Shown here piece after piece: positions 33,328 to 41,310 of a stretch of 64,000 bases of DNA. The translations under genes and the position numbers were made by a program. Every line of letters begins with the position of its first letter. Positions within the stretch are counted from its first letter, which is position 1. Source of the DNA: Prostheceraeus crozeri (Eukaryota; Platyhelminthes; Polycladida; Euryleptidae); the NCBI GenBank assembly GCA_907163375.1, contig CAJQUW010012711.1, forward strand, positions 1 to 64,000. The letters are read 5' to 3'. Under the pieces are notes generated by a model. The model worked only from the letters and a program-made list of their open reading frames with translations, made no database searches and was not told the DNA's origin.

Positions 33328-33750
33328 ATGAGTTGGAAATTAGATTCCCTACAACGTATTGAAACGGATCATGATCGAAACGTCTATTTCAAAGATTCAA
33401 CTGGAAATGTGAGAAGAGAGTTTGCTTTATCTTATCGTCATTTTCAATCTCTACATCATATCATGAAGGATTTGAAATACTTCTATATGAAAAGACATTC
33501 ACGTATTGGAAATCGCATCTGGTTGCGCGTCAACAATCGGCGAATTCAACTCTATCATTCCCAACTCCATACTAACTTCACATTTCATCAAGGTAGTTGG
33601 GAGAAGTATAAAAGGAAGGTACATCGCTCAATTTACTCATTTTTTCATCATGAAGCGCCATCGCTACACCATCGTCAACATTCTCCGTCGCTTCAGACTC
33701 TACACCAAAATCGATCTCACAACATTACACCAACACCTTCCAAACAGTAA
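33328..33750 (+). CDS. Small PC4-like protein 2 (140 aa), tentative
   Basis: Starts MSWKLDSLQRIETDHDRNVY. Clearly a paralogue of 32949-33305: LDSLQ-I-x-D-RNV, RREFALSYRHFQSLHHIMKD, RIGNRIWLRVNNRRIQLYHS, NFTFHQGSWEKYKRKVHRS. It has the same two-half layout and the same tentative PC4-like assignment. The last ~33 codons overlap the start of the TBP-like gene in another frame and are His/Ser-rich, so the conserved part probably ends near residue 110. Confidence 0.42.
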   Translation: MSWKLDSLQRIETDHDRNVYFKDSTGNVRREFALSYRHFQSLHHIMKDLKYFYMKRHSRIGNRIWLRVNNRRIQLYHSQLHTNFTFHQGSWEKYKRKVHRSIYSFFHHEAPSLHHRQHSPSLQTLHQNRSHNITPTPSKQ

Positions 33751-34195
33751 GTATTACGCGGGCCGACCTCAAATGTTAGTGGTGAAAATGAACAATTCAC
33801 GGAATCTTCAACTCTTCCCAAATGGGACTGTACAGATTCGCGGCGCCCTTTCTCATTCATCGGCGCAGTCAATGCGCTTAGAGCTACAAAGACTACTACG
33901 TCGGATATGGAAGAGGGAGAGGTGTGTGATGTCGAATCTGACTGTGGACAATATGGTGTTCTCTACTCAATTGAGTGAAAGTGTATCATTTTTGAAGATT
34001 CGTACCAGCAGTTACAATTTGTGTTATGAACCCGAACTTTTTCCTGCAGCTCTCATTAGTTGTTGGTCACCTGTGCATGTGGCAATCTTTCATAATAGTA
34101 AAGTGATCATTACTGGACTAAAATCTCATGTACAAGCAAATGTGATCCTAGACTATCTCATCGAGTATGTACGTACCCAGCGGATTGTAAAATAA
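33650..34195 (+). CDS. TATA-binding-protein-like transcription factor (181 aa)
   Basis: Two direct repeats fill the protein, as in the TBP core. Repeat 1 has TKIDLTTLHQHLPNSKYYAG (TBP: KLDLKTIALRARNAEYNP) and LQLFPNGTVQIRGA (TBP: ALIFSSGKMVCTGA) followed by a helix. Repeat 2 has LTVDNMVFS (TBP: FKIQNMVGS), YEPELFPAALI (TBP: YEPELFPGLI) and VAIFHNSKVIITGLKS (TBP: LLIFVSGKVVLTGAK). Phenylalanines occur in the ELF, LQLF and VAIF positions where TBP inserts Phe into the TATA box. I chose ATG 33650 because it gives the size of a TBP core; an upstream start (33506) would only add sequence lying in another gene. The expected role is promoter recognition for the element. Confidence 0.75.
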   Translation: MKRHRYTIVNILRRFRLYTKIDLTTLHQHLPNSKYYAGRPQMLVVKMNNSRNLQLFPNGTVQIRGALSHSSAQSMRLELQRLLRRIWKRERCVMSNLTVDNMVFSTQLSESVSFLKIRTSSYNLCYEPELFPAALISCWSPVHVAIFHNSKVIITGLKSHVQANVILDYLIEYVRTQRIVK

Positions 34196-34235
34196 AAAAC
34201 AATTTTTCCAACATGATGTTTTTATTTCAAATCAT
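34190..34235. terminator. Two-way poly(A) signals between TBP-like and protease genes
   Basis: aaaataaaaaac at 34191 serves the plus strand, and tttttatttc (34219-34228, GAAATAAAAA reversed) serves the minus strand. Only 26 bp separate the two stop codons. Confidence 0.55.
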
Positions 34236-34683
34236 GATAGAACTTACAAATCATTTTTTCATTAGAGGATGGATTACATGAAAAGTTTTGAATAACAGAT
34301 ACAAATCGAGATACATGTAAACGTTTTAAGATGAAGTACAGTACAAAAGCACCACACGTTGATGAAAGTGGATGTTGTAGTATGCGTTCATTTCGCTGAT
34401 ATTGACGCGTATGTTTTCTCAACCACTGCTGTGTTGGTATATTTGGAGGTTGAGCAAGAGAGTCAAATAGTTCACCACGTCGGTCTTCTCCAATAAAGAT
34501 CGCTTTCCAATGCTCACCGCCTAAATTCTGCGAATGAGTGTTTAGCACAATAAAGATGGGATAGTGATTTACTGCAGGTGGTAAGGTATCGAGTGAATAG
34601 ACATTATCGAAAGCTTTCAACGTCGCTTCGTCTGCATTACGCTGCACTTTAGTCTTAATATCGTCAGCAGTCAACCAACTCAT
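34222..34683 (-). CDS. Adenain-like cysteine protease (153 aa)
   Basis: The maturation protease of Polintons (C5/ULP1-like fold). Catalytic pattern: GEHWKAIFI (His), RGELFDSL (Asp), ILQHPLSSTCGAFVLYFI (Gln and the nucleophile Cys). The start MSWLTADDIKTKVQR is typical. It would cut virion precursor proteins. The ATG overlaps the stop of the upstream capsid gene by one base in TAATG, a form that in some virus mRNAs permits reinitiation. The size matches the family and the frame is open. Confidence 0.88.
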   Translation of the reverse strand: MSWLTADDIKTKVQRNADEATLKAFDNVYSLDTLPPAVNHYPIFIVLNTHSQNLGGEHWKAIFIGEDRRGELFDSLAQPPNIPTQQWLRKHTRQYQRNERILQHPLSSTCGAFVLYFILKRLHVSRFVSVIQNFSCNPSSNEKMICKFYHDLK

Positions 34684-35960
34684 TAACGATTATACTGAAG
34701 AATCACGTCACGATACTTTGTAATTTCAATATTTGAATCGAAGACTGCATAAATTAATACATTGATCGTCTCAGGTAGTGTTCTTTTGAACGTTAAATCC
34801 AAACGAATATTATGAGGCACGTTCGCTTGACGATAGGGTGCACTAATATCGCTGTCAGCAGTCAAATCAAATGCATAAAAAGTATATCCACTCTTAAACT
34901 CTTTCATAGTAAGTCCGTTGGTGTCATCCGTATTGTAAAAGCCAAAGACATCCATAAAATCAATATAACTGCGCATAAATTGATCCGAAGCAAAATCTGG
35001 TTTGTAGGGTGGACCAGGATGACTCGCACCATTTACACGTAAAGCAATTTCACTTAACTGATTGTGTTTAAAATTGAAAGGATTCTTCTTTATATTACCA
35101 TTAAATGCATCATTTTCAACCATTGCCACCATGAGGAGCTTCGGTGCTTCCGATGGAAAGAGGCCAACTTTCATGAAACTCTTTCGATCTTTCGGAATTG
35201 TAAAGGTGAGAAGCTTTGTATGCTGAATGGGGTAAATGGCATTTTGGCGGTTAAGACCTTCAGCATGTCCTCTAATGACACTTGGATTCGGTACTACTCG
35301 ACGAATGTAAAGTGCAATATCTTCCACATGAATTCTAAAATTGTCAACTTTAGCAAATGCATTCAGCGCAAATTCAGGCTTATTCAATGTCAGCTTGAGT
35401 CGCATGCTGGTATTACAGAGTAAAAATTTTGACTGTCTAAAGAAGTCTAAATTCAGCGGACCATATAGCTGACATACTTTACTATCTTTAATCATAGCAG
35501 ATCGCTTTACAAAGCCACTGTTTATTTCAACATCAAATTTTCCTGCTTCATCTCTATACCATCCCATGGCTTCCATATGACTTTTTTGTGCTGCTGGATG
35601 AAACTGTGATACATGATTGAAATATGATTTATAGGGATAATCGCTTTGACCACCTTCCACCTGCTGCTCTCCAATCGTTAGAGAAACATCGCGAAGTAAT
35701 GTAGTCAATGATAAATTGTTCAGTCCAACTTTATGTGCATCGTCAATAGCAGTTCCATCTGCTTTCTGAATTCTAAACCTCAAATCAACCATCGCATAAC
35801 TCAAATCTATGTAGTCATCACTACCACCAGGAATAACAAATTCAATGGGGCCAGCATTCTCAGCTGTTCGAGGATGATAATCTACAATACTTGAACTAAG
35901 AATATCTGTTTGTATGGCTTGTTGATCAAATAAACAAAAACCGGAAGTTTTACACTCCAT
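34683..35960 (-). CDS. Major capsid protein, double jelly-roll (425 aa)
   Basis: Starts MECKTSGFCLFDQQAIQTDI. Hallmarks of the Polinton major capsid protein: SSIVDYHPRTAENAGPIEFV followed by IPGGSDDYIDLSYAMVDLR, then YPYKSYFNHVSQFHPAAQKS and a second half with KSYIDFMDVFGFY-like and LRLDLTFKRTLPET-like strands. It would form the hexons of an icosahedral particle. The length is normal for the family and the frame is open. It lies between the pVI-like gene (2-bp gap) and the protease (1-bp overlap), so these are probably one transcription unit. Confidence 0.9.
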   Translation of the reverse strand: MECKTSGFCLFDQQAIQTDILSSSIVDYHPRTAENAGPIEFVIPGGSDDYIDLSYAMVDLRFRIQKADGTAIDDAHKVGLNNLSLTTLLRDVSLTIGEQQVEGGQSDYPYKSYFNHVSQFHPAAQKSHMEAMGWYRDEAGKFDVEINSGFVKRSAMIKDSKVCQLYGPLNLDFFRQSKFLLCNTSMRLKLTLNKPEFALNAFAKVDNFRIHVEDIALYIRRVVPNPSVIRGHAEGLNRQNAIYPIQHTKLLTFTIPKDRKSFMKVGLFPSEAPKLLMVAMVENDAFNGNIKKNPFNFKHNQLSEIALRVNGASHPGPPYKPDFASDQFMRSYIDFMDVFGFYNTDDTNGLTMKEFKSGYTFYAFDLTADSDISAPYRQANVPHNIRLDLTFKRTLPETINVLIYAVFDSNIEITKYRDVILQYNR

Positions 35961-35962
35961 GA

Positions 35963-36418
35963 TTAGAAGTTATAGCAGCGTCGTCGTTTAGCGCCTGATG
36001 AATGATTAGAGCCTCTGCGACGTTTGCGTGAATGCCTTTTGACTGAAGATCGCACCTTACCAGCTCCGCGATGTTTCCTCCTTCCTTTATTCATTCGTTT
36101 AGGTGATTTCTTTCCTTGAGTAACACCAGCAAAGGTCTGCTTCAATGTTTTTAAACCGCGTTCCTTCCCACGATTCAACAAACTGCTCTTAAAACTTCTA
36201 CCTCTGGAAAGATCACTAGCAACATCACCAGCAAAGCCAACGGCATTACTTAAAACATTTCGTTTTAAAGATCTACCGACATTGGATATGAGAGGTGCTA
36301 CAACAGATTTCAGTGCACCAAGTATGCTACCTCCACGTTGGCGGCGAGCGCCGATGTAAATTTGTCCTCCACCACTTACATAGGAGGGTCGTGAATAAAA
36401 TGAGGCAGTTGGATTCAT
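35963..36418 (-). CDS. Basic Gly-rich virion protein, adenovirus pVI/core-like (151 aa)
   Basis: Starts MNPTASFYSRPSYVSGGGQI. It then has a YIGARRQRGGSILGALKSVV stretch, an amphipathic helix region, and a very basic tail (RKHRGAGKVRSSVKRHSRKR). The position directly upstream of the capsid gene and the composition are those of small Polinton/adintovirus virion proteins likened to adenovirus pVI or pX. It likely binds DNA or links the capsid to the core. No catalytic features. Confidence 0.6.
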   Translation of the reverse strand: MNPTASFYSRPSYVSGGGQIYIGARRQRGGSILGALKSVVAPLISNVGRSLKRNVLSNAVGFAGDVASDLSRGRSFKSSLLNRGKERGLKTLKQTFAGVTQGKKSPKRMNKGRRKHRGAGKVRSSVKRHSRKRRRGSNHSSGAKRRRCYNF

Positions 36419-36509
36419 AGCTCAAACCCTAAACATTGTTAGTTACAACTTTGCATGAATCACTGTCGATCACTTAGATGAAAGATGTCGGCACGACGCA
36501 TCCAAGAGT

Positions 36510-37640
36510 TCATACTTGAAGGATAACCAGTCCATTTAACAAGACACCATTCTTCACCTTGCCGTTTTTTACTCGAATGATTTTCTCTACCAAATATGTT
36601 TCACTTTCAGTGACTACCTCAATCTCATCGCGGTAAAAGCTACCCTCAATTTCTTCATTATCGTAATCTTTCAACTTGTAGGTGGTCGGAGAGTCTTTTT
36701 GATTAATCCTTGATACTCTAAATACCTCCTCTGTCCAATTCGGAAGGTACCCTTTAGCAAAGACACTCTTCACTTTTGAGATACGAACTTTATCACCAAT
36801 TTTCACATCACTTTTCACATGAGTGCGTTTACGTTGGAATGATTCGCGCACTTTATCTACATTGTCAGCATTTACATCTACTGGTCTGAGTCCAATAGAA
36901 CGATGGATAGAGTGATCGTAGGCATGGAGTGTATCTTGTAGAACCTTTGTCCAATTTTGTGTCAAGTTGGCAGTAAAATGTCGCCACAAGCGATTTTTTA
37001 ATGTGCGATTAAAACGTTCAACGAGTGCGGCTTTATAAGCACTCTTTACACTAAACAACTCAATGTCATGCCTCTCAAATAATCTTCTCACATGCTGATT
37101 TTCAAACTCTTTTCCTTGATCACTCTGAATTCTTTTTGGAATGCGACCTTCTTGAAAAATTGTTTGGAATGCTTTTGCTACTCCTTTCCCTTCTTTAGTT
37201 TTTAAAGGTTGAGCCCACGCATAACGCGAGAAAATATCAATGACGGTTAAAATAAAATTATTGCCCGAGTTATTTTTTGAAATGGAGGCGACATCGCACA
37301 AATATGCTTGCCACTGTTCATCGATGTCATGAACAATATAATGGCGGGTGCGGTACTTCTTTTTCGCTTGTTTGTGGAGTGTATAGGTAGCCTGACCCTT
37401 TAACCATCGTTTCACTTGTGATTGTGGAAGACCACTCGCTTTTGATAATTTCTTGATAGATGCAAATCCTGCCGGATGTTTTACATCATAATAGATTGAC
37501 TTCAAACGTTCAGTCGATGACGACTGACTCTTTTTCCTCCTTCTCATCTTTTTGTTTTCTTGCCTTTCTACATTTACAACAACTGCAGCATTTAGCTTTA
37601 GCGGTTTTGCGATCGTGTTCACATTGCTTAGGGGTTTCAT
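36510..37640 (-). CDS. Retroviral-type integrase (RVE family, ~376 aa)
   Basis: Starts at an ATG (37640) giving MKPLSNVNTIAKPLKLN. An HTH-like N-terminal part (SIKKLSKASGLPQSQVKRWL) precedes the RVE core: YLCDVASIS (first Asp), RIQSDQGKEF (second Asp), KAALVERFNRTLKNR (Glu), spaced as D,D-35-E. The C-terminal part has IGDKVRISK and a GSFYRDEIEVV end, a small-barrel or chromo-like domain. It would insert the element and make the 6-bp target duplication seen at 21046 and 42459. The frame is open. Confidence 0.92.
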   Translation of the reverse strand: MKPLSNVNTIAKPLKLNAAVVVNVERQENKKMRRRKKSQSSSTERLKSIYYDVKHPAGFASIKKLSKASGLPQSQVKRWLKGQATYTLHKQAKKKYRTRHYIVHDIDEQWQAYLCDVASISKNNSGNNFILTVIDIFSRYAWAQPLKTKEGKGVAKAFQTIFQEGRIPKRIQSDQGKEFENQHVRRLFERHDIELFSVKSAYKAALVERFNRTLKNRLWRHFTANLTQNWTKVLQDTLHAYDHSIHRSIGLRPVDVNADNVDKVRESFQRKRTHVKSDVKIGDKVRISKVKSVFAKGYLPNWTEEVFRVSRINQKDSPTTYKLKDYDNEEIEGSFYRDEIEVVTESETYLVEKIIRVKNGKVKNGVLLNGLVILQV

Positions 37641-37721
37641 TATGAGAGCTGGCAAGTGCAAGTGACAACGACATTCACCTCTGGCGGCTCATTACATGGC
37701 AAGCAACACATCTGCTTCATA

Positions 37722-38367
37722 TTAATAGTCTGAGAACATGTATTTCCTGGGAGGAGCTGTTTTACGTTTTCCTTTTACTAGTTTTAGTGGTGATGTCGAT
37801 CTACGTCGAGTTCTTCCTCTTGTTTGCTTAGTGAGTGTGGGAGGGGATGTAGCAGGTGACGTCTTAAACCAATTTGTTGGCATTTTCATCGTCTGAAGCA
37901 CTGGAGCAGTAGCCACTGTTGAATCAAGTTCTTTCAATGTCTCATTATTCAAAGCAAATTTTGGTACATTATGCTTTTTCAATAGTTCAAGAAAGTATGA
38001 CCAACCAGGTGGAACATAGCCCTGACTCGCTTTCTACGTGTCGCATACTGAATCAAGTCTTCATAACGTGAAGCATCAATCACTTTATTTTCATCTGTAA
38101 TGATTTCCCCTCTATCATTTACATTGAGATGGGGTTCAATACTATTGAAAAGAGATATGGCATGTGCACGAGATGCTAAAGGTGTAGCAGTCGATGCAGA
38201 GTCGATGCAGACGGTTGATAAATACCATAACACCAAATCACTCGATTGATAGGTTCCTTAAACAACTCCCTTCTTTTATCCAATAAATTCAGCGTGAAAA
38301 CAGTTTTACCTGCATACGATGGACCTGATACAGTCAGAACTTTATCACATTGAAGTCTGAAATCCAT
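37722..38367 (-). pseudogene. Genome-packaging ATPase region (A32/FtsK-like)
   Basis: From the ATG at 38367: MDFRLQCDKVLTVSGPSYAG, then a Walker A motif GPSYAGKTVF and the RVIWCYGIYQP stretch typical of Polinton ATPases. Downstream are PKFALNNETLKELDSTVATA and a basic tail (KLVKGKRKTAPPRKYMFSDY). The region is not one open frame and I treat it as broken. In intact elements it pumps DNA into capsids. Confidence 0.7.
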
Positions 38368-38398
38368 TTTAATACTTTGAGATTCAACATTTGCATAA

Positions 38399-38764
38399 TT
38401 AACGCTTAGAGCCAAAGATATTACCAAATAGGTTACCCACGACAGGAGCTAGCATCGGAAGCATTGCTGAAAGGAAACCGCCCTTTTGTGTTAGAGTTTT
38501 CCTCTTTCTTTGAAGGGTGACTTTAGGATTGGAGATGAAACGCAATTTCGTAGCATATCGCTTAAGTAACTTCCGTTGTTTTGGTGCTAATTTCTTCGTC
38601 CTCAACTTTCTGACATGAGAAATAATTTCACAAATGAATTTATCGTTAGCATGTCGTATAGCATTGTATCGCTGATTTGCTTTCATTCGTCGGAGAGCTT
38701 GAATGGCTGAAGAAAACTTTGAAGACTTTTGACTTTTACGTTTCGCCATTTTACGTTTCGCCAT
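38399..38764 (-). CDS. Small basic Polinton protein with Gly-rich hydrophobic tail (121 aa)
   Basis: Starts MAKRKMAKRKSQKSSKFSSA. It then has RKLRTKKLAPKQRKLLKRYA and ends QKGGFLSAMLPMLAPVVGNL before FGNIFGSKR. Basic N-terminal two-thirds with a GGF-plus-hydrophobic tail is a recurrent small protein beside Polinton capsid genes, possibly a membrane-active virion protein. It overlaps the upstream end of the ATPase region. Confidence 0.55.
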   Translation of the reverse strand: MAKRKMAKRKSQKSSKFSSAIQALRRMKANQRYNAIRHANDKFICEIISHVRKLRTKKLAPKQRKLLKRYATKLRFISNPKVTLQRKRKTLTQKGGFLSAMLPMLAPVVGNLFGNIFGSKR

Positions 38765-38815
38765 TTTCCGTGTTAGTCTTTGCTAAAACCTATCTTTACC
38801 ACATTTGCATAGGTA

Positions 38816-39139
38816 CTAACTATTGCGACATAAGTGACATTCGAAATGAGCAATATCACAGTGGTTACATTTGCAAAGTTGAATGCAATTACGTATGAAA
38901 CAGCGTTGACAAAAAGCATGCTTACATCTCTTGAAGATGCGCTTTTCATTTCCATCCTTTCGCTTGCATACATCACAACACATAGTTTCACCGTTACTGA
39001 TGTCTATAGCAAGTCTTTTTGAAGATATGAATTTGCTAGCCTTTTCTAAATAATAGACACATGTACAGAAGGAATATACTTCGAGAGTGAGCAGACATAG
39101 CTCGAAAACCAGTTGTGCTACAATCAAGTACCACTGCAT
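38816..39139 (-). CDS. Membrane-anchored RING-like protein (~107 aa)
   Basis: From ATG 39139: MQWYLIVAQLVFELCLLTLE. The first ~27 residues form one likely membrane segment. Residues ~55-105 carry CDVC ... CKHAFCQRCF ... CKCNHC ... CHLC, a cysteine/histidine order like a RING finger (C3HC4 type). A RING plus membrane anchor suggests a ubiquitin ligase acting on host membrane proteins, as some viruses encode, but this is inference. It begins 2 bp after the stop of the upstream gene (39142-39552). Confidence 0.45.
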   Translation of the reverse strand: MQWYLIVAQLVFELCLLTLEVYSFCTCVYYLEKASKFISSKRLAIDISNGETMCCDVCKRKDGNEKRIFKRCKHAFCQRCFIRNCIQLCKCNHCDIAHFECHLCRNS

Positions 39140-39141
39140 TT

Positions 39142-39552
39142 TCAATTTTTCTTTATGGAAAGTTGAATGTGAATATCTGAAATCGCTTCAATCACTAGAC
39201 TGCTACCATGATGGTTAAATGCGTTAAGACGTTCAGCAATTTTTATCATATGTCTTTTAAAAAATTCTTGGGGGTGATCTACCACTTCCATTGAATAAGA
39301 AGCAAAATGGAAAGAGCGACTTTCCACCTCTTCCTTTCCAAAATGACTAAACTTAATTTTCGCAACTAATCGCGCCATGATAATGCTATCAGAGAATGTA
39401 TTCATTAACTCTAGAAATAGAGTGCTAGCATCATCGACCACTGCTTCGATATCGGTCTCATTTTTATGAAAATTTATCACATAATCTTGAACAGCTCCTT
39501 TTAAACTTTGCCTATGAAAATGTAATGTTCCGCAGTCGTTTGAGAAAGACAT
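39142..39552 (-). CDS. Stand-alone relative of the PolB N-terminal domain (136 aa)
   Basis: Starts MSFSNDCGTLHFHRQSLKGA. The block SRSFHFASYSMEVVDHPQEF ... IAERLNAFNHHGSSLVIEAI ... IHIQL lines up with PolB residues ERLEFHIPSSPATEVVDCES ... KIDKFNERDSGLVFDGIE ... MIKITL. So the element has this domain once fused to PolB and once as a separate small protein. A role with the polymerase, for example a cofactor or competitor, is possible but unproven. Confidence 0.5.
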   Translation of the reverse strand: MSFSNDCGTLHFHRQSLKGAVQDYVINFHKNETDIEAVVDDASTLFLELMNTFSDSIIMARLVAKIKFSHFGKEEVESRSFHFASYSMEVVDHPQEFFKRHMIKIAERLNAFNHHGSSLVIEAISDIHIQLSIKKN

Positions 39553-39636
39553 GATCGCCCTTTATCTAACCCATCCATTGCATGAAAACAACTCTTCTCA
39601 TAGTAACATTTATTGAATAACGGTAACAAGCATGCA

Positions 39637-40167
39637 TTATAAATCAATGGTTTGAAAGAGATAAAATAGATAGAGCTGGTAACTATCATACAGCGAGCAA
39701 TGATAACCATACAGAACTTTGGCAGTGTTGAGGTAAGGAGGAAAGAAGCATTGGTTATGAACGTAGCTACTACAACGAATAGACAAAATAGGAACACACA
39801 AATCCTTAAAACGTTTCGTGACTTCATGATAATGTTGATTCACTCTACTATCCCAAGGCGGGAGCAAAATATCATCAATGATTAGATTGGGAAATACTTT
39901 CCTCTCCTTACCAGGATTATTACAAAAGATGCGTATAACATTGAAAGCAGCTAACCATCGTTTAAAGTCAATAAGAAGAGCACTCTCACAAGAAAAGCCA
40001 TAGTCTTGCAAATATTTCAGATTAAGTCCATGAATGCGTTTTCTCGCCCATTGATCAACATTGGGATCGCAGTTGGCATGTTGATGATAGACACTAACAA
40101 TCTGATATGTCCAATTGTTCATAGCAATAGCACTGAGCTCCTGTACAGGTTCACCCTCACAATCCAT
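39637..40167 (-). CDS. DEDDh exonuclease-like protein (176 aa)
   Basis: MDCEGEPVQELSAIAMNNWT begins with a DxE exonuclease I-type motif. An aspartate pair lies in the middle (LIIDDILLPPW), and YHCSLYDSYQLYLFY near the end has the H-x4-D form of exonuclease III. This order fits a 3'-5' exonuclease of the RNase H fold. Coding may extend upstream, since the frame is open to a possible splice acceptor at about 40193. Repair, proofreading or RNA degradation roles cannot be told apart from sequence. Confidence 0.48.
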   Translation of the reverse strand: MDCEGEPVQELSAIAMNNWTYQIVSVYHQHANCDPNVDQWARKRIHGLNLKYLQDYGFSCESALLIDFKRWLAAFNVIRIFCNNPGKERKVFPNLIIDDILLPPWDSRVNQHYHEVTKRFKDLCVPILSIRCSSYVHNQCFFPPYLNTAKVLYGYHCSLYDSYQLYLFYLFQTIDL

Positions 40168-40379
40168 AAAAATGATGATAGAAGCCTAAAACGGAAATTT
40201 ACACATCTAAGGAAACGTTCTATAACATATTACAAAATGAAGAATTACATCGATGCTTTTCACGACAAAATACACAAATGATATGATGGCAACGAAGAAG
40301 TAAAATGTATCTAATAAGACCACGTCTACGACACTAAAAGCACATAAGCGAATTGTCATAGGACAGAGTTAGGAAAGGA

Positions 40380-41154
40380 CTAGTAATTCTCCTTCTTTGA
40401 TTTGCGTTTTGATGCAGCATTCTTCTCCGACTTGCGCTTCGTACCACTGCTGTTAAGGATTTGATCAATTATGTCGTCCACGTTGGGTGGTTTTGGAATA
40501 TATAGGATGGATTCCATATGCATGGAGAGAGAGACTATTTTATTATCCTTGTGTCGACCATAATATAGCCCATTCACTTTGAAAAGGATATCCCAAGTAC
40601 CTTCTCCGAGCTCATCACATCTGATGGGTATTGATTGATCTCCATCCTTTTTATAATAACTACACCAATGTGATACCGGTAGGCAAATGTGATTACCATC
40701 CCAAATCTTTCTATAGGGAGTATCCTTGTCATCTCTCGCCTTCCACTCTTGAGCAAGAGGAGTAGGAATGTCCATATTTAATGTCACGTACTCCTCAATA
40801 ATATCAAGTTGGTGGCGAATGTACGGACTCACGGGGATCAGTATGTAGTCCCCATACTGATTGCGCATTATCTTGACATCCGTGGAAGGGAGCATTCCCG
40901 TTTGGAGTACTACGCTATGATCGTCATAACGCAAGACTTGTTTAAATTTACGCTGTAGCGGTGTAGGATTATGTACCTTGGTTGTTTCTTCCACTGGTCT
41001 AAGTTGTAGATGATCTGATCGTAGCGAACCTTGTAACGTTTGACCGCCATTTTGTCCTACTAGTGCAGCAGATGGAGTAGATGCCTGAAAATGAAAAAGA
41101 TTGTATTAAGTTTACGTTCAAGGGAGGAGAGGGAGGAAAGTAGCGACTTACCAT
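40380..41154 (-). CDS. Conserved(?) Polinton protein with ATG-only first exon (~235 aa)
   Basis: On the minus strand the ATG at 41154-41152 is followed directly by GTAAGT; a 67-bp intron (41151-41085) ends TTTTCAG and the frame stays open from 41084 to the stop at 40380. The protein has LQRKFKQVLRYDDHSVVLQT, a central WDGNHICLPVSHWCSYYKK and a Lys-rich nuclear-localisation-like tail (KRKSEKNAASKRKSKKENY). I recognise no family. It is the outermost gene at this end, with its promoter next to the right TIR. Confidence 0.55.
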
Positions 41155-41214
41155 TTTAGTTGGATAATAGAATAGAGAGAGAGAGAGAAAATGTGCGTCC
41201 GTCATTCGTGCGAT

Positions 41215-41310
41215 TCAACGATGGAATGATTCTCACTGTGGAAGGCTCGCTATTTATATAGAAATGCTTGATTCTCATTGGATGATGATGCTCATTGGAC
41301 AATAACATCA
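41215..41310 (-). promoter_or_regulatory. TATA/CCAAT promoter next to the right TIR
   Basis: On the minus strand: two CCAAT boxes (tgtccaatgag, near 41295, and atccaatgag, near 41278), then tatataaata (41251-41260), then a likely start near 41225. It drives the gene at 40380-41154. Confidence 0.65.

Noticed and set aside
33506-33649. Upstream start for the TBP-like gene
   Set aside because: The extra 48 codons lie over the PC4-like gene in another frame and do not resemble any TBP N-terminus.
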